Assembly (NCBI GenBank): GCA_002352665.1
Contig: DEIV01000044.1
Coordinates: 49,900-113,899, forward strand
Origin: Flavobacteriaceae bacterium UBA2765
Lineage (GTDB): Bacteria; Bacteroidota; Bacteroidia; Flavobacteriales; Flavobacteriaceae
Length of the DNA stretch: 64,000 bases
Reading direction: 5' to 3'
In this document: piece after piece, positions 1 through 8,999 of the stretch
Layout of the letters: every line of letters starts with the position of its first letter
How positions within the stretch are numbered: position 1 is the stretch's first letter
The notes under the pieces: model-generated
Databases searched by the model: none
Told to the model about the DNA's origin: nothing
What the model saw: only the letters and a program-made list of their open reading frames with translations
Program-made: the position numbers and the translations under genes

Positions 1-518
1 GCTATAGCATCTTCGAAAACAATACAGTTTTCTGGTGATATATTTAATTTTTTTGCTGCAATTAAAAACACTTCAGGATCGGGTTTTGCTTTGCTCACAT
101 CATTTCCATCAACAATGGCAGTAAATCTATCGAAAAGTCCTACTTTCTTCAAAATTAAAGGTGCATTTTTACTAGCCGAACCCAAGGCATATTTTATATG
201 ATGTTTATCTAGAAAATCCAATAAGTCTATAATCCCTGGCAAAATTTCATCAGCTGTCATAGCATGAACTTCAACTAAATATTCTTTGTTTTTTTCAACA
301 AGTAAAGCAGATTTCTTTTCTTGGGTTAAACTTATTTTACCAATATCTAATAATATTTCTAAGGATTTTACACGACTCACACCTTTAAGTAATTCATTTT
401 GTTTTTCTGTAAAATCAAAACCCAATTCATTGGCTAGGTTTTTCCATGCCAAATAATGGTATTTTGCGGTATCTACAATTACACCGTCTAAATCGAATAT
501 AAAGCCCATTTTATTCAT
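1..518 (-). CDS. pgmB: beta-phosphoglucomutase, HAD superfamily (partial, 3' end outside window)
   Basis: This gene probably interconverts beta-glucose 1-phosphate and glucose 6-phosphate in the cytoplasm, which is how cells use the product of maltose or trehalose phosphorylase. The visible 172 residues begin MNKMGFIFDLDGVIVDT, with the HAD motif I aspartates at about D9 and D11, followed by the cap helices, GSASKNAP (motif II serine), KPDPEVF (motif III lysine) and VFED just at the window edge. The C-terminal part lies left of base 1. The start is either the ATG ending at 518 or the one ending at 509; the first overlaps the stop codon of the upstream MFS gene, which argues for translational coupling. 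The locus suggests a maltose phosphorylase gene further left, but that is inference. Other HAD sugar phosphatases are less likely because of the typical pgmB motif spacing. Confidence 0.85.
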   Translation of the reverse strand, partial: MNKMGFIFDLDGVIVDTAKYHYLAWKNLANELGFDFTEKQNELLKGVSRVKSLEILLDIGKISLTQEKKSALLVEKNKEYLVEVHAMTADEILPGIIDLLDFLDKHHIKYALGSASKNAPLILKKVGLFDRFTAIVDGNDVSKAKPDPEVFLIAAKKLNISPENCIVFEDAI

Positions 519-1872
519 TAATTTTATCATCTACATCTTTAACTTTTGCCACTAACATTGCGGCTATTAAAAAACTAACTCCACTTGTAACCAATGCTAA
601 CACTGCATGATCGTTATACAAATATTTTACCAATAGCCCACCAATTAAGGCATTTATAATCTGAGGGATAACAATAAAGAAATTAAAAATTCCCATATAT
701 ACGCCCATTTTTTTTGGATTAATAGAACCTGCTAAAATTGCATACGGCATAGCCAATATACTCGCCCAGGCCACACCTATACAAATCATTGATAAAATAA
801 GCCAATTTTCATCAGGCATAAAATATATAGATATCAAACCTAATCCTCCAATTATAAGTGAGGTAGCGTGTGTTTTCTTTCTACCAATTTTTTTAGCAAT
901 ATATGGTAATGTAAAAGCAAAAATAGCTGAGACAAGGTTGTAAACACCAAATAAAATACCTACCCAGTCTCCTGCATTTTGATAAGCTTCACTACTACTA
1001 TCCGAAACAGGTAATCTATAAATATGCTGTGCAATTGCCGGAACGGCAAATACCCACATTCCAAAAAGCCCAAACCATGAAAAAAATTGCACCCAACTCA
1101 ATTGACGCATTGTAGCCGGCATTTTTTTAAAATCTTCAAAAATATCTAATAGGCTTGATTTTCTTTTATCATCTACTATTTCAATAACACCGTCTTTAGC
1201 AAGATTATCTTCAAAATGTTGAAGTTCTTCCGGGGAATATTCTTTAGTTGTGAACACAGTAATTAAAATTGAAACAACTAGTACTATGGCTCCAATTATA
1301 AATGACCAAATTAAATGCATAGGCACACTACCCTCTTCTGAGACATTTGAAATACCAAACCAATTTGCCAAAACATAAGGTAACCAAGACCCAATAACAG
1401 CCCCAATACCAATAAGTGCTGTTTGCACACTAAATCCTTTGGTTCTCTGATCTGTTCTTAAATTATCACCTACCAATGCCCTAAATGGCTCCATAGCAAT
1501 ATTAAATGAAGCATCCATAATCATTAGCATTCCTGCTCCGACCCATAAAGCTGGCAAGAAAGCAATAAACATATCTGCTTGTGGCATCAGAACCAATCCT
1601 ATAGAAGCCAAAATTGCACCTACTAAAAAATAAGGTTCTCTTCTTCCAAACCTGCCCCATGTATTATCACTATAGTACCCTACAATAGGCTGTACTATGA
1701 GTCCCATTAATGGAGCAATAATCCAAAACCAAGACAATTCGTGAACATCAGCACCAAAAATTTGAAGAATTCTACTGGCATTTGCGTTCTGCAATGCAAA
1801 ACCCATTTGAATACCCAAGAAGCCAAAACTCATGTTCCAGATTTGCCAGAAACTCAGTTTCCTTTTTTCCAT
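511..1872 (-). CDS. MFS sugar transporter, SLC45/GPH-like (maltose/disaccharide type)
   Basis: This is a 453-residue inner-membrane transporter with about twelve hydrophobic segments. The N-terminus LSFWQIWNMSFGFLGIQ and the loop SDNTWGRFGRREPYF are characteristic of the SLC45/GPH-like disaccharide transporters found in Bacteroidota alpha-glucan loci. A charged central loop (about residues 210-245) separates the two six-helix halves. It sits between the LacI-type regulator and beta-phosphoglucomutase and points the same way, so it likely imports maltose or short maltodextrins across the inner membrane after SusCD has moved them across the outer membrane. A second member of the same family lies at 55866-57173. 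The substrate is inferred from neighbours, not from any residue I can point to. Confidence 0.85.
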   Translation of the reverse strand: MEKRKLSFWQIWNMSFGFLGIQMGFALQNANASRILQIFGADVHELSWFWIIAPLMGLIVQPIVGYYSDNTWGRFGRREPYFLVGAILASIGLVLMPQADMFIAFLPALWVGAGMLMIMDASFNIAMEPFRALVGDNLRTDQRTKGFSVQTALIGIGAVIGSWLPYVLANWFGISNVSEEGSVPMHLIWSFIIGAIVLVVSILITVFTTKEYSPEELQHFEDNLAKDGVIEIVDDKRKSSLLDIFEDFKKMPATMRQLSWVQFFSWFGLFGMWVFAVPAIAQHIYRLPVSDSSSEAYQNAGDWVGILFGVYNLVSAIFAFTLPYIAKKIGRKKTHATSLIIGGLGLISIYFMPDENWLILSMICIGVAWASILAMPYAILAGSINPKKMGVYMGIFNFFIVIPQIINALIGGLLVKYLYNDHAVLALVTSGVSFLIAAMLVAKVKDVDDKINE

Positions 1873-1889
1873 ATCCTTAAATTTTTCAA

Positions 1890-1905
1890 CTGCCTTTTTA
1901 GGCAG
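1890..1905 (-). other. small perfect hairpin in the leader of the MFS gene
   Basis: CTGCCT, a TTTT loop (read on + strand) and AGGCAG form a six-pair stem that ends about 18 bases before the MFS start codon. On the minus strand it is not followed by a T run, so it does not look like a terminator. It could act on mRNA stability or translation; function unknown. Confidence 0.35.
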
Positions 1906-2011
1906 AAAAATTAAATTTTAATTTTAATTGATAAATAAACCAATAGAAAATATCAGTATAAATACAGTGTGAAGTGTAAAATGAAAAGTTTAAAACCTTC
2001 GTTTCAAGTTA

Positions 2012-2019
2012 CAAAGATA
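2012..2019 (-). promoter_or_regulatory. possible -7 box for the MFS/pgmB transcript
   Basis: On the minus strand the sequence reads TATCTTTG, a full match to the Bacteroidota -7 consensus TANNTTTG, just after the end of the LacI gene. I see no convincing TTG at the -33 position, so the call is weak. If real, the transporter and pgmB have a promoter separate from the regulator. Confidence 0.3.
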
Positions 2020-2039
2020 TAAATTTTTTAATTTAAAAT

Positions 2040-3080
2040 CTATTGTTCTACTATATTCTGAGTTGATTTTCTAATTCTTAAATCCGTTGAGATTACTTTT
2101 CGTTCAAATTTAACTTCATTTGAATCATTTTTTTGAATTCTATCCAATAACAACTCAGCAGCATGCTCTCCCATCATATATCCGTGTTGTGCCACAGTTG
2201 ATAATGCCGGAGTTGAAAATGCGGAAATCAATCCATCCGTAAACCCAATTATAGCAACATCTTCAGGTATTTTAAGGTCTTTTTCTTTAATAATTTTCAT
2301 GGCAATAGCCGCATAAATCTCATTTACGGCTAATACACCATCAGGCATTTCATCAAGTTCATTAAAGAAAACTTCAATTTGATCATGTATATTTGATTTT
2401 TCACTTACTTTATAAATCAAATCATGACTTACTTTTCTACCATCTTCTTCTAAAGCTTTTATGTATCCTTCAGTACGTAATGCTCCCACATTTACAAAAT
2501 CAGGAGTAGTTATAATGGCAATACGTTTGCAACCAATCTCTATTAAATGTTTAGTGGCTTTATAGGCACCTCCAGTATCATCGACAATTACCTTATCGCA
2601 ATGAATTTCATCAGAAACACGGTCAAATAAAACAAGTGGAATATTATAATCTTCTAAGTCTTTAAAATGATCAAAATTTCCTATTTCTAAGGTTTCCTTT
2701 GCAATGGAAACCAATAAACCATCAACACTGCCATTGGCGAGCATTTTTAAATTTAACTTCTCCTTTTCATATGATTCATTTGACAAACAAATCATCACAT
2801 TATAATCTCTACCGTTGGCAAATTTTTCAACGCCACTTATAATTTCAGAAAAAAAATGATGTACTATTTCAGGAATAATAACTCCAATTATCATGGTCTT
2901 ATTATTCCGTAATTTTAGAGCTAAACTATTGGGTCTGTAATGATAGAAATCTGCAAAAGCCTTAATTTTTTCTCTAAGTTCTTCACTAATTTCATGACTA
3001 TCATTTAAAGCCTTAGAAACAGTTGAAATTGAAACACTTAGTTCTTTTGCAATATCTTTTAATGTAATTTTAGATTTCAT
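2040..3080 (-). CDS. LacI/GalR-family transcriptional regulator
   Basis: This is a 346-residue DNA-binding regulator that should bind a palindromic operator through an N-terminal helix-turn-helix and sense a sugar through its periplasmic-binding-like domain. The HTH covers about residues 6-25 (SVSISTVSKALN), the hinge region contains YRPNSLALKLR, and the effector domain starts at about IIGVIIPEI. I chose the ATG ending at 3080 (MKSKITLKDIA) because the seven residues upstream in the longer frame are not part of the family. It lies between the MFS gene and the SusC operon, transcribed away from susC, with a LacI-type palindrome in the gap between them. It is therefore the best candidate for the protein that binds 3170-3190 and the identical site at 41912-41932. 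The inducing sugar is not visible from sequence. Confidence 0.92.
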   Translation of the reverse strand: MKSKITLKDIAKELSVSISTVSKALNDSHEISEELREKIKAFADFYHYRPNSLALKLRNNKTMIIGVIIPEIVHHFFSEIISGVEKFANGRDYNVMICLSNESYEKEKLNLKMLANGSVDGLLVSIAKETLEIGNFDHFKDLEDYNIPLVLFDRVSDEIHCDKVIVDDTGGAYKATKHLIEIGCKRIAIITTPDFVNVGALRTEGYIKALEEDGRKVSHDLIYKVSEKSNIHDQIEVFFNELDEMPDGVLAVNEIYAAIAMKIIKEKDLKIPEDVAIIGFTDGLISAFSTPALSTVAQHGYMMGEHAAELLLDRIQKNDSNEVKFERKVISTDLRIRKSTQNIVEQ

Positions 3081-3169
3081 TTTCACTAATATAATCACAA
3101 AAAAAAGGTGTTTTTTTTAAGAATGACCTTTTTTTTACATTAGAATTCTACCAAAATACAAAAGTTTTC

Positions 3170-3190
3170 AACACGAAACCGTTTTCGTAA
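3170..3190. promoter_or_regulatory. LacI-family operator, copy 1 (susC of alpha-glucan locus)
   Basis: The core ACGAAACCGTTTTCGT (3173-3188) is a 14-of-16 palindrome with the central CG that LacI-family proteins recognise (it resembles the PurR/MalR class of sites). The 21 bases 3170-3190 occur again, with no change, at 41912-41932. It lies about 90 bases after the regulator's start codon and 114 bases before the susC start. Confidence 0.8.
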
Positions 3191-3234
3191 TAGGTTTATG
3201 ACTTATGTCATGTTTTTCAATACAATTTTACGCT

Positions 3235-3242
3235 TACATTTG
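3235..3242 (+). promoter_or_regulatory. probable -7 box of the susC promoter
   Basis: TACATTTG matches TANNTTTG. A T-rich stretch (3213-3216) sits 18 bases upstream in place of a clean TTG. It lies 62 bases before the susC start and about 55 bases after the operator centre, so the operator is upstream of the promoter rather than on it. Confidence 0.45.
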
Positions 3243-3304
3243 GCATTGTGAAATGTAAAATAAGTTAAGTTTATTTAAAGGAATTACTAACTCAATTTGA
3301 ATTT

Positions 3305-6259
3305 ATGAGAAATTTTAGAAATACTTTTTTAAGTATATTATTTCTTTTTCCACTAATAGCTTTTGCTCAATTTAGTGTAAAAGGAAAAGTCACCGATAAA
3401 ACTTCAAATACTGAATTACCAGGCGTAAATGTATTTGTAAAAGGAGCAACTACTGGTACGGTAACTGATTTTGACGGTTTGTATTCTATTGACAATATTA
3501 ATACTGGAGATGTATTGGTATTTTCATTTATTGGTTATAATATTATTGAATTGCCTGTAACTTCTAATGCAGATATCAATGTTGCCTTAGAGGAGTCTAC
3601 GGAGAGTTTAGAAGAAGTGGTTGTTATTGGTTATGGAACAACTACAATTAAAGATGCAACAGGTTCTGTTGCAGCAATAACAGAAAAAGATTTTAATCAG
3701 GGTAATATTGTCACCCCTGCTAGTTTAATTACTGGACGTGTTGCTGGTGTAAATGTTACAAGTAATGGTGCTCCTGGAGGTGGATCAGTAATTAGAATTC
3801 GTGGTGGTGCTTCTTTAGGAGCATCAAATGATCCTCTAATTGTCATTAATGGTTTACCTATTTCTAATTCTAATACTGACGGATCCAGATCTATATTAGC
3901 CACTATCAATCCGGCAGATATTGAATCTTTTTCTATATTAAAAGATGCTTCTGCAACGGCTATTTATGGTTCTCGTGCCTCAAATGGGGTTATTATCATT
4001 ACTACCAAAAAAGGTAAAAGTGGTGCTTTGCAAGTTAACTACAATATGAAAGTTGGCTATCAAACGTTAGCAAATAAAGTTGATGTTTTTACAGCAGATG
4101 AATTCAGAAATCTAATAACTGAAAGAGTTGGCTTAGGGCAATCTGGTATAAGTGTTGATCAATTAGGTACTGCTAATACTGATTGGCAAGATGAGATTTA
4201 TGAAGAAAATTTTACAGTAGATCAATCCTTTTCTATGAGTGGATTATTAGCTGAAAATTTTCCTGCTAGATTATCATTAGGTTATACCAATCAACCCGGA
4301 CTAAGAATGACTTCTAGTTTTGAAAGAAACTCTACTTCATTGGCTTTAAATCCTAAGTTTTTTGACGATCATTTAAAAGTTAATTTAAATGCTAACTATA
4401 ATATTGAGAAAAATAGATTTGCGGAAGGTGTTGAAGGAACTGCTTTAAGAATGGATCCCACACAACCGGTTTACGACATTAATTCTCCTTTTGACGGTTT
4501 CTTTGAATACCATACAAATGGCGAACCAAATAATGCAGCAAGAAACCCGGTTGCAAGTTTATTACAATATAAAGATAAGAGTGTTATCAATCGTTTTTAT
4601 GGAAACCTCGAATTTGACTATAAATTTCATTTCCTACCTGAACTAAAAGCGGTAGTGAATTTAGGTTATGATAATTCTGATGGAAAAGGTACTAAAAATA
4701 GACCAACCACAAGTATCAGAGGCTTTAGAACAGGTAATAATCAACCTTTCTTAGGTACAGAAGAAAATTATACGGGTAGTAGAATTAACCAATTATTAGA
4801 TGGTTATTTAACCTACAATAAAGATACTGATAAGTTAGGTATAGAATTTACTGCGGGTTATTCATATCAAAAATTTAAAAGTGAGAAATTCAATAGTTTC
4901 AACTTAAAAGACCCTGATGCAGTGTCAGACATAACGACAGATCCTGATATTGTTTTAATTGGTTTTTTTGGAAGAACAAAATTATCTTTTATGGATAAAT
5001 ATTTATTAACGCTTACCTATAGACGAGATGGAACTTCAAGATTTAGCGAAGATAATAGATGGGGTGATTTTCCTGCAGCGGCTTTTGCCTGGAAACTGAG
5101 CGAAGAAGATTTCTTAAAAGATTCTAAAGTTTTCTCTGATTTAAAACTACGTTTAGGTTGGGGTGTTACAGGCCAACAAGACATTGCAGCATCATACGCC
5201 TATTTAGGAAGATATATCACAGGAAGTTCAACTTCTCAATATATATTAGGAGAAAACGAAATTGTTGTAGGTATTCCTCAATCTAAATTTGAAGATATTA
5301 AATGGGAAGAAACCACAACCTATAATATTGGTTTAGATTACGGTTTATTTAATAATAAAATAACTGGATCTGTTGAAGTTTATTTAAAAGAATCAAAAGA
5401 TTTATTAGCCAATGTTGCCGTTTCAGATGGTTCTAACTTCAGTAATGCTGGTTTCCAAAATATAGGAAATTTCACTTCTAAGGGTCTCGAATTTAGTATT
5501 GGTACAGATATTATTGATCTTGAAAATTTGAAATGGAATGTTAATTACAATTTTAATTTAAACGAAACCATAATAGATGAGCTAGCTTTAGGTCAAGATA
5601 TTGAAGTTGGTGGTATTGATGGTGGTACCGGGTCAAGAATTCAAGTACATAGAGAAAGTTTTGCTCCATATTCGTTTTTTGTTTATAAACAATTATATGA
5701 CGCCAACGGAAATGCAATTGAAGGAGCTTATGCCGATATTAATCAAGATGGATTGATCAATTCTAATGATAGATATATTTATAAAAAACCCAATGCAGAT
5801 ATTACAATGGGTTTTCAATCAAGTCTAAACTATAAGAACTTTGATTTTTCATTTAACTTAAGAGCAAGTTTAGGTAATTATGCATATAATAATGTAAATT
5901 CCTCTAAAGCTCAATATAATTTGTTACAAGATGTAACTTCCTTAGGTAACCTACCTATATCTGTTTTAGAATCAAACTTTAATGAGACATCGGCAGTTTT
6001 ACTTTCAGATTATTATGTTGAAAATGCTTCTTTCTTAAAAATGGACAATGTAAACTTGGGATATACTTTTAATAAATTTAAGCGTGAATCCTTATCTTTA
6101 CATTTATGGACTGGTATACAAAATGTTTTTACAGTTACCAATTACAGCGGTTTAGATCCTGAAATTTACGGGGATCCTGGTAATAGCATTTATGGAATAG
6201 ACAAAGCGATTTACCCAAGACCGAGAACATTCTTAATGGGTTTAAATATTAAATTTTAA
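3305..6259 (+). CDS. susC: SusC-like TonB-dependent outer-membrane receptor (alpha-glucan locus)
   Basis: This 984-residue protein is the outer-membrane channel of a SusCD nutrient importer, energised by TonB. It has a signal peptide (cleavage about residue 21, ...LIAFA|Q), a carboxypeptidase-D-like regulatory domain (about 22-100, with LPGVNVFVKG and TDFDG), the conserved EEVVVIGYG segment at about 103-111, a plug domain ending in GSRASNGVIIITTKKG (from about 222), and a beta barrel to the C-terminal aromatic strand ending NIKF. It is first in a tight operon with the SusD and SusE/F genes (gaps of 15, 18 and 10 bases). The operator and promoter lie directly upstream. The substrate is inferred to be maltodextrin or starch fragments because of the amylase, pgmB and SusE/F-like partners. 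Confidence 0.93.
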   Translation: MRNFRNTFLSILFLFPLIAFAQFSVKGKVTDKTSNTELPGVNVFVKGATTGTVTDFDGLYSIDNINTGDVLVFSFIGYNIIELPVTSNADINVALEESTESLEEVVVIGYGTTTIKDATGSVAAITEKDFNQGNIVTPASLITGRVAGVNVTSNGAPGGGSVIRIRGGASLGASNDPLIVINGLPISNSNTDGSRSILATINPADIESFSILKDASATAIYGSRASNGVIIITTKKGKSGALQVNYNMKVGYQTLANKVDVFTADEFRNLITERVGLGQSGISVDQLGTANTDWQDEIYEENFTVDQSFSMSGLLAENFPARLSLGYTNQPGLRMTSSFERNSTSLALNPKFFDDHLKVNLNANYNIEKNRFAEGVEGTALRMDPTQPVYDINSPFDGFFEYHTNGEPNNAARNPVASLLQYKDKSVINRFYGNLEFDYKFHFLPELKAVVNLGYDNSDGKGTKNRPTTSIRGFRTGNNQPFLGTEENYTGSRINQLLDGYLTYNKDTDKLGIEFTAGYSYQKFKSEKFNSFNLKDPDAVSDITTDPDIVLIGFFGRTKLSFMDKYLLTLTYRRDGTSRFSEDNRWGDFPAAAFAWKLSEEDFLKDSKVFSDLKLRLGWGVTGQQDIAASYAYLGRYITGSSTSQYILGENEIVVGIPQSKFEDIKWEETTTYNIGLDYGLFNNKITGSVEVYLKESKDLLANVAVSDGSNFSNAGFQNIGNFTSKGLEFSIGTDIIDLENLKWNVNYNFNLNETIIDELALGQDIEVGGIDGGTGSRIQVHRESFAPYSFFVYKQLYDANGNAIEGAYADINQDGLINSNDRYIYKKPNADITMGFQSSLNYKNFDFSFNLRASLGNYAYNNVNSSKAQYNLLQDVTSLGNLPISVLESNFNETSAVLLSDYYVENASFLKMDNVNLGYTFNKFKRESLSLHLWTGIQNVFTVTNYSGLDPEIYGDPGNSIYGIDKAIYPRPRTFLMGLNIKF

Positions 6260-6274
6260 CTAATTCAACAAAAG

Positions 6275-7882
6275 ATGAAAACAAAAAATATATATAAATT
6301 TTATTTCCTTTTAGGATTACTATTTTTCTTTAGTGCTTGTACTGACGATTTAAATGTGACCCCCGGAGATGATGATGAATTTTTATCTGAAGATTTTTAT
6401 GCTAGCTCTGATGCTTATAAAAAAGCCTTGGCAGGTATTTATGGTAATCTTTCATTAACAGGAACAGGCGATGCAGGCTCATCAAATCTACAAGGTATTG
6501 ATGCAGGTACCAGTCAATATGCAAGAACCTTATGGTATTTGCAAGATCTAGCAGCAGATGAACCTATTTGGTCTTATGAAAATGATGAAGGCGGCGCGGT
6601 AAAGGCCATTCAAAGAAACACATGGTCATCAACCAATACTATATTACTTGGGTTTTACAGTAGGGCTATGTTCTCTGTAGCTTTAACGAATGAATTCTTA
6701 AGACAATCTACAGATGAAAACTTAACAGCTAGAGGTCATACAAGCTCTGTTGGGAATGACATAGTAGCCTATAGAGCTGAAGCGAGATTGTTACGAGCTT
6801 TGGCTTATTATAACTTAATGGATTTATTTGGTAAAGCTGCCTTTGTAACTGAAAATGACCCTATAGGTACCTATCAAGGTCCACAATATGAAAGAGCTCA
6901 GTTATTTGAATTTGTTGAATCAGAATTATTGGATATAGAAAATGATTTGGCAGACGCTAATCAGAATGAATATGCTCGTGCTGATAAGGCTGTTGCCTGG
7001 ATGATATTAGCTAAAATGTATTTAAATGCTAATGTTTATATAGGACAAGACAAGAGTACTGAATGTGTTACTTACACTAAAAAAATTATTGGCTCTAATT
7101 TTTCGTTAGCACCAGAATATGGTTTAAACTTTTTAGCAGATAATGATTCAAACGAGGCAGGAATAAATGAAATTATTTTTCCATTAGTTTCTGATGGTGT
7201 GGTTACACAAAACTATGGTGCTACTACAGTAATTATTAATGGAGAGGTAGGAAGCTTAGAAGGTAACGCAGCTGATTTAGGAGCACAAGGATGGGGCGGT
7301 GCTTTAAGACTTAGAAAACAATTTGCAGAAAAGTTCTTAAATGGAGCTGTTCCATTAACAGATACTAGGAATACATTAATTACTGACAATAGAGATATCG
7401 AAATTGTCGATATAGGCGATAGAGATTCTGGTTATATAATTACTAAGTTTAAAAATGTCACCTCTAATGGCACACCTGGTGCAGATCCAACATTTGTTGA
7501 CACTGACTTTCCAATGTTTAGGTTAGCTGATGTATATTTAATGTTTGCAGAATCAGTTGTCAGAGGTGGAACAGGTGGAACCATTGATGAAGCCGTAGAC
7601 TATGTTAACCTTTTGAGAGATCGTGCCAATTCAACTTCAATAACTTCAAATGATTTAACATTAGACTTCTTAATTGATGAGCGATCTAGAGAGTTATATT
7701 GGGAAGGTCACAGAAGACAAGATTTAATTAGATTTGGTCTTTATACCGGCGGTAATTATAATTGGGTATGGAAAGGTGGTAGTCCAAATGGTATTGCCTT
7801 ACCTAGTCATTTTAATGTATATCCTATGCCTGCAAATAGTATGGCCTCTAATCCTAATTTGACCCAGAATCCTGGTTATTAA
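6275..7882 (+). CDS. susD: SusD-like nutrient-binding outer-membrane lipoprotein
   Basis: This 535-residue protein is the surface lid that captures glycan and hands it to the SusC channel. A lipoprotein signal ends at Cys22 (FFFSAC). The N-terminal helices carry the TPR-like repeats of the family (for example YRAEARLLRALAYYNLMDLF), and the C-terminal part has the hallmark segment DERSRELYWEGHRRQDLIRF and a final ...NPNLTQNPGY. The length fits the SusD/RagB family. It follows susC by 15 bases and is followed by the two SusE/F-like genes, so it is co-transcribed. Sugar-binding residues cannot be assigned from sequence alone. Confidence 0.93.
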   Translation: MKTKNIYKFYFLLGLLFFFSACTDDLNVTPGDDDEFLSEDFYASSDAYKKALAGIYGNLSLTGTGDAGSSNLQGIDAGTSQYARTLWYLQDLAADEPIWSYENDEGGAVKAIQRNTWSSTNTILLGFYSRAMFSVALTNEFLRQSTDENLTARGHTSSVGNDIVAYRAEARLLRALAYYNLMDLFGKAAFVTENDPIGTYQGPQYERAQLFEFVESELLDIENDLADANQNEYARADKAVAWMILAKMYLNANVYIGQDKSTECVTYTKKIIGSNFSLAPEYGLNFLADNDSNEAGINEIIFPLVSDGVVTQNYGATTVIINGEVGSLEGNAADLGAQGWGGALRLRKQFAEKFLNGAVPLTDTRNTLITDNRDIEIVDIGDRDSGYIITKFKNVTSNGTPGADPTFVDTDFPMFRLADVYLMFAESVVRGGTGGTIDEAVDYVNLLRDRANSTSITSNDLTLDFLIDERSRELYWEGHRRQDLIRFGLYTGGNYNWVWKGGSPNGIALPSHFNVYPMPANSMASNPNLTQNPGY

Positions 7883-7900
7883 TTTTAAATTAAAATCAAA

Positions 7901-8989
7901 ATGAAAAAAATATTTAACTTCTTGTTTTTATCTCTGTTAATTATCGACGTAATATCTTGTGATAATGAAGATCAAGAACAATTGATAATCTCTGCTAAAG
8001 GTAGCGGAGCAATAACAGCACCAGCGCCAGGATCTATGTATATTCTTAATCCTGAAGAGAACCAATTGAATACAATTCTAACACTTACTTGGAATCCTGC
8101 AGATTATGGAGTACCCACAGAAATTACTTATAAAGTTGAGTTTGCAAAATCAGGAACAGAATTTGCCGAACCATTTTTAGCTGGTTCTACAACAAACACC
8201 TATTTATCCTGGAATATTAGTGAGCTTAATGGTGCAGCAGTTACTGCTGGTTTACTTCCATTTGTTGAAGGAGAGTTAGACATAAGAGTAATATCTACTA
8301 TAGGCTCTGTATCAAACACACCTCAGATAGCTGAGTTGATAACCATAAATATAACACCGTTTACAACTGACTTACCAAAAATTGCAGTTCCTGGAAAACA
8401 TCAAGGATGGGATCCACCAACTGCTCCTCTATTGGCAGCATCTGCTTTTGGGGAAACTGATTACGAAGGATTTGTTTGGCTGACCATAGAAGGTGATGAA
8501 GGTTTTAAATTTTTGGCTCCAGATCAAACCGGAGGGTTCTTTTGGGGAAATACAGATTGGGGTGATGACGGAACTTATACAGGAAAACTAATCGATAAAG
8601 ATGGTGAAGATAATTGTAAAGTAACTGCTGATGGTTATTATTTGGTAAAAGCAGATACTGAAGCTCTTACTTATTCAACTGCACTAGTTAGTTGGGGAAT
8701 TATTGGGAATGCTACTCCAACCGGATGGGATTCTGATACTGATATGATTTACGATCCTGTGACGCGAACATTATCAATCACCTTAGATTTAGTGCAACAA
8801 GATGCACCGGATAATGGTATAAAATTCAGGGCAAATGATGGCTGGGATCTAAATTTAGGAGATTCTGGTGCTGATGGGACAATGGAGTTTGGTGGAGATA
8901 ATATTGGCGTTGCTGAATCAGGCAATTACACCATAACCTTAGACTTAAGTAATCCCAGAGAATATACGTATTCATTAGTTAAAAATTAA
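7901..8989 (+). CDS. SusE-like starch-binding outer-membrane lipoprotein
   Basis: This 362-residue protein has a lipoprotein signal ending at Cys20 (DVISC), an N-terminal SusE-type Ig-like domain (about 30-155, with LTLTWNPADYG), and two carbohydrate-binding-like modules at the C-terminus (GKHQGWDPPTAPLL and ATPTGWDSDTDM onwards). SusE and SusF proteins in Bacteroides hold starch on the cell surface without cleaving it. The last about 90 residues are almost the same as the end of the next protein, so the pair arose by duplication or is kept alike by gene conversion. It is third in the susCDEF-like operon, 18 bases after susD. The precise ligand is inferred from context. Confidence 0.85.
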   Translation: MKKIFNFLFLSLLIIDVISCDNEDQEQLIISAKGSGAITAPAPGSMYILNPEENQLNTILTLTWNPADYGVPTEITYKVEFAKSGTEFAEPFLAGSTTNTYLSWNISELNGAAVTAGLLPFVEGELDIRVISTIGSVSNTPQIAELITINITPFTTDLPKIAVPGKHQGWDPPTAPLLAASAFGETDYEGFVWLTIEGDEGFKFLAPDQTGGFFWGNTDWGDDGTYTGKLIDKDGEDNCKVTADGYYLVKADTEALTYSTALVSWGIIGNATPTGWDSDTDMIYDPVTRTLSITLDLVQQDAPDNGIKFRANDGWDLNLGDSGADGTMEFGGDNIGVAESGNYTITLDLSNPREYTYSLVKN

Positions 8990-8999
8990 ATTTAGAAAC

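Noticed and set aside
1991..2010. Possible third operator-like sequence (AAAACCTTCGTTTC) between the LacI and MFS genes
   Set aside because: It shares only short A/T runs and a CG with the 21-bp site and is not palindromic around the centre, so I do not count it as an operator.
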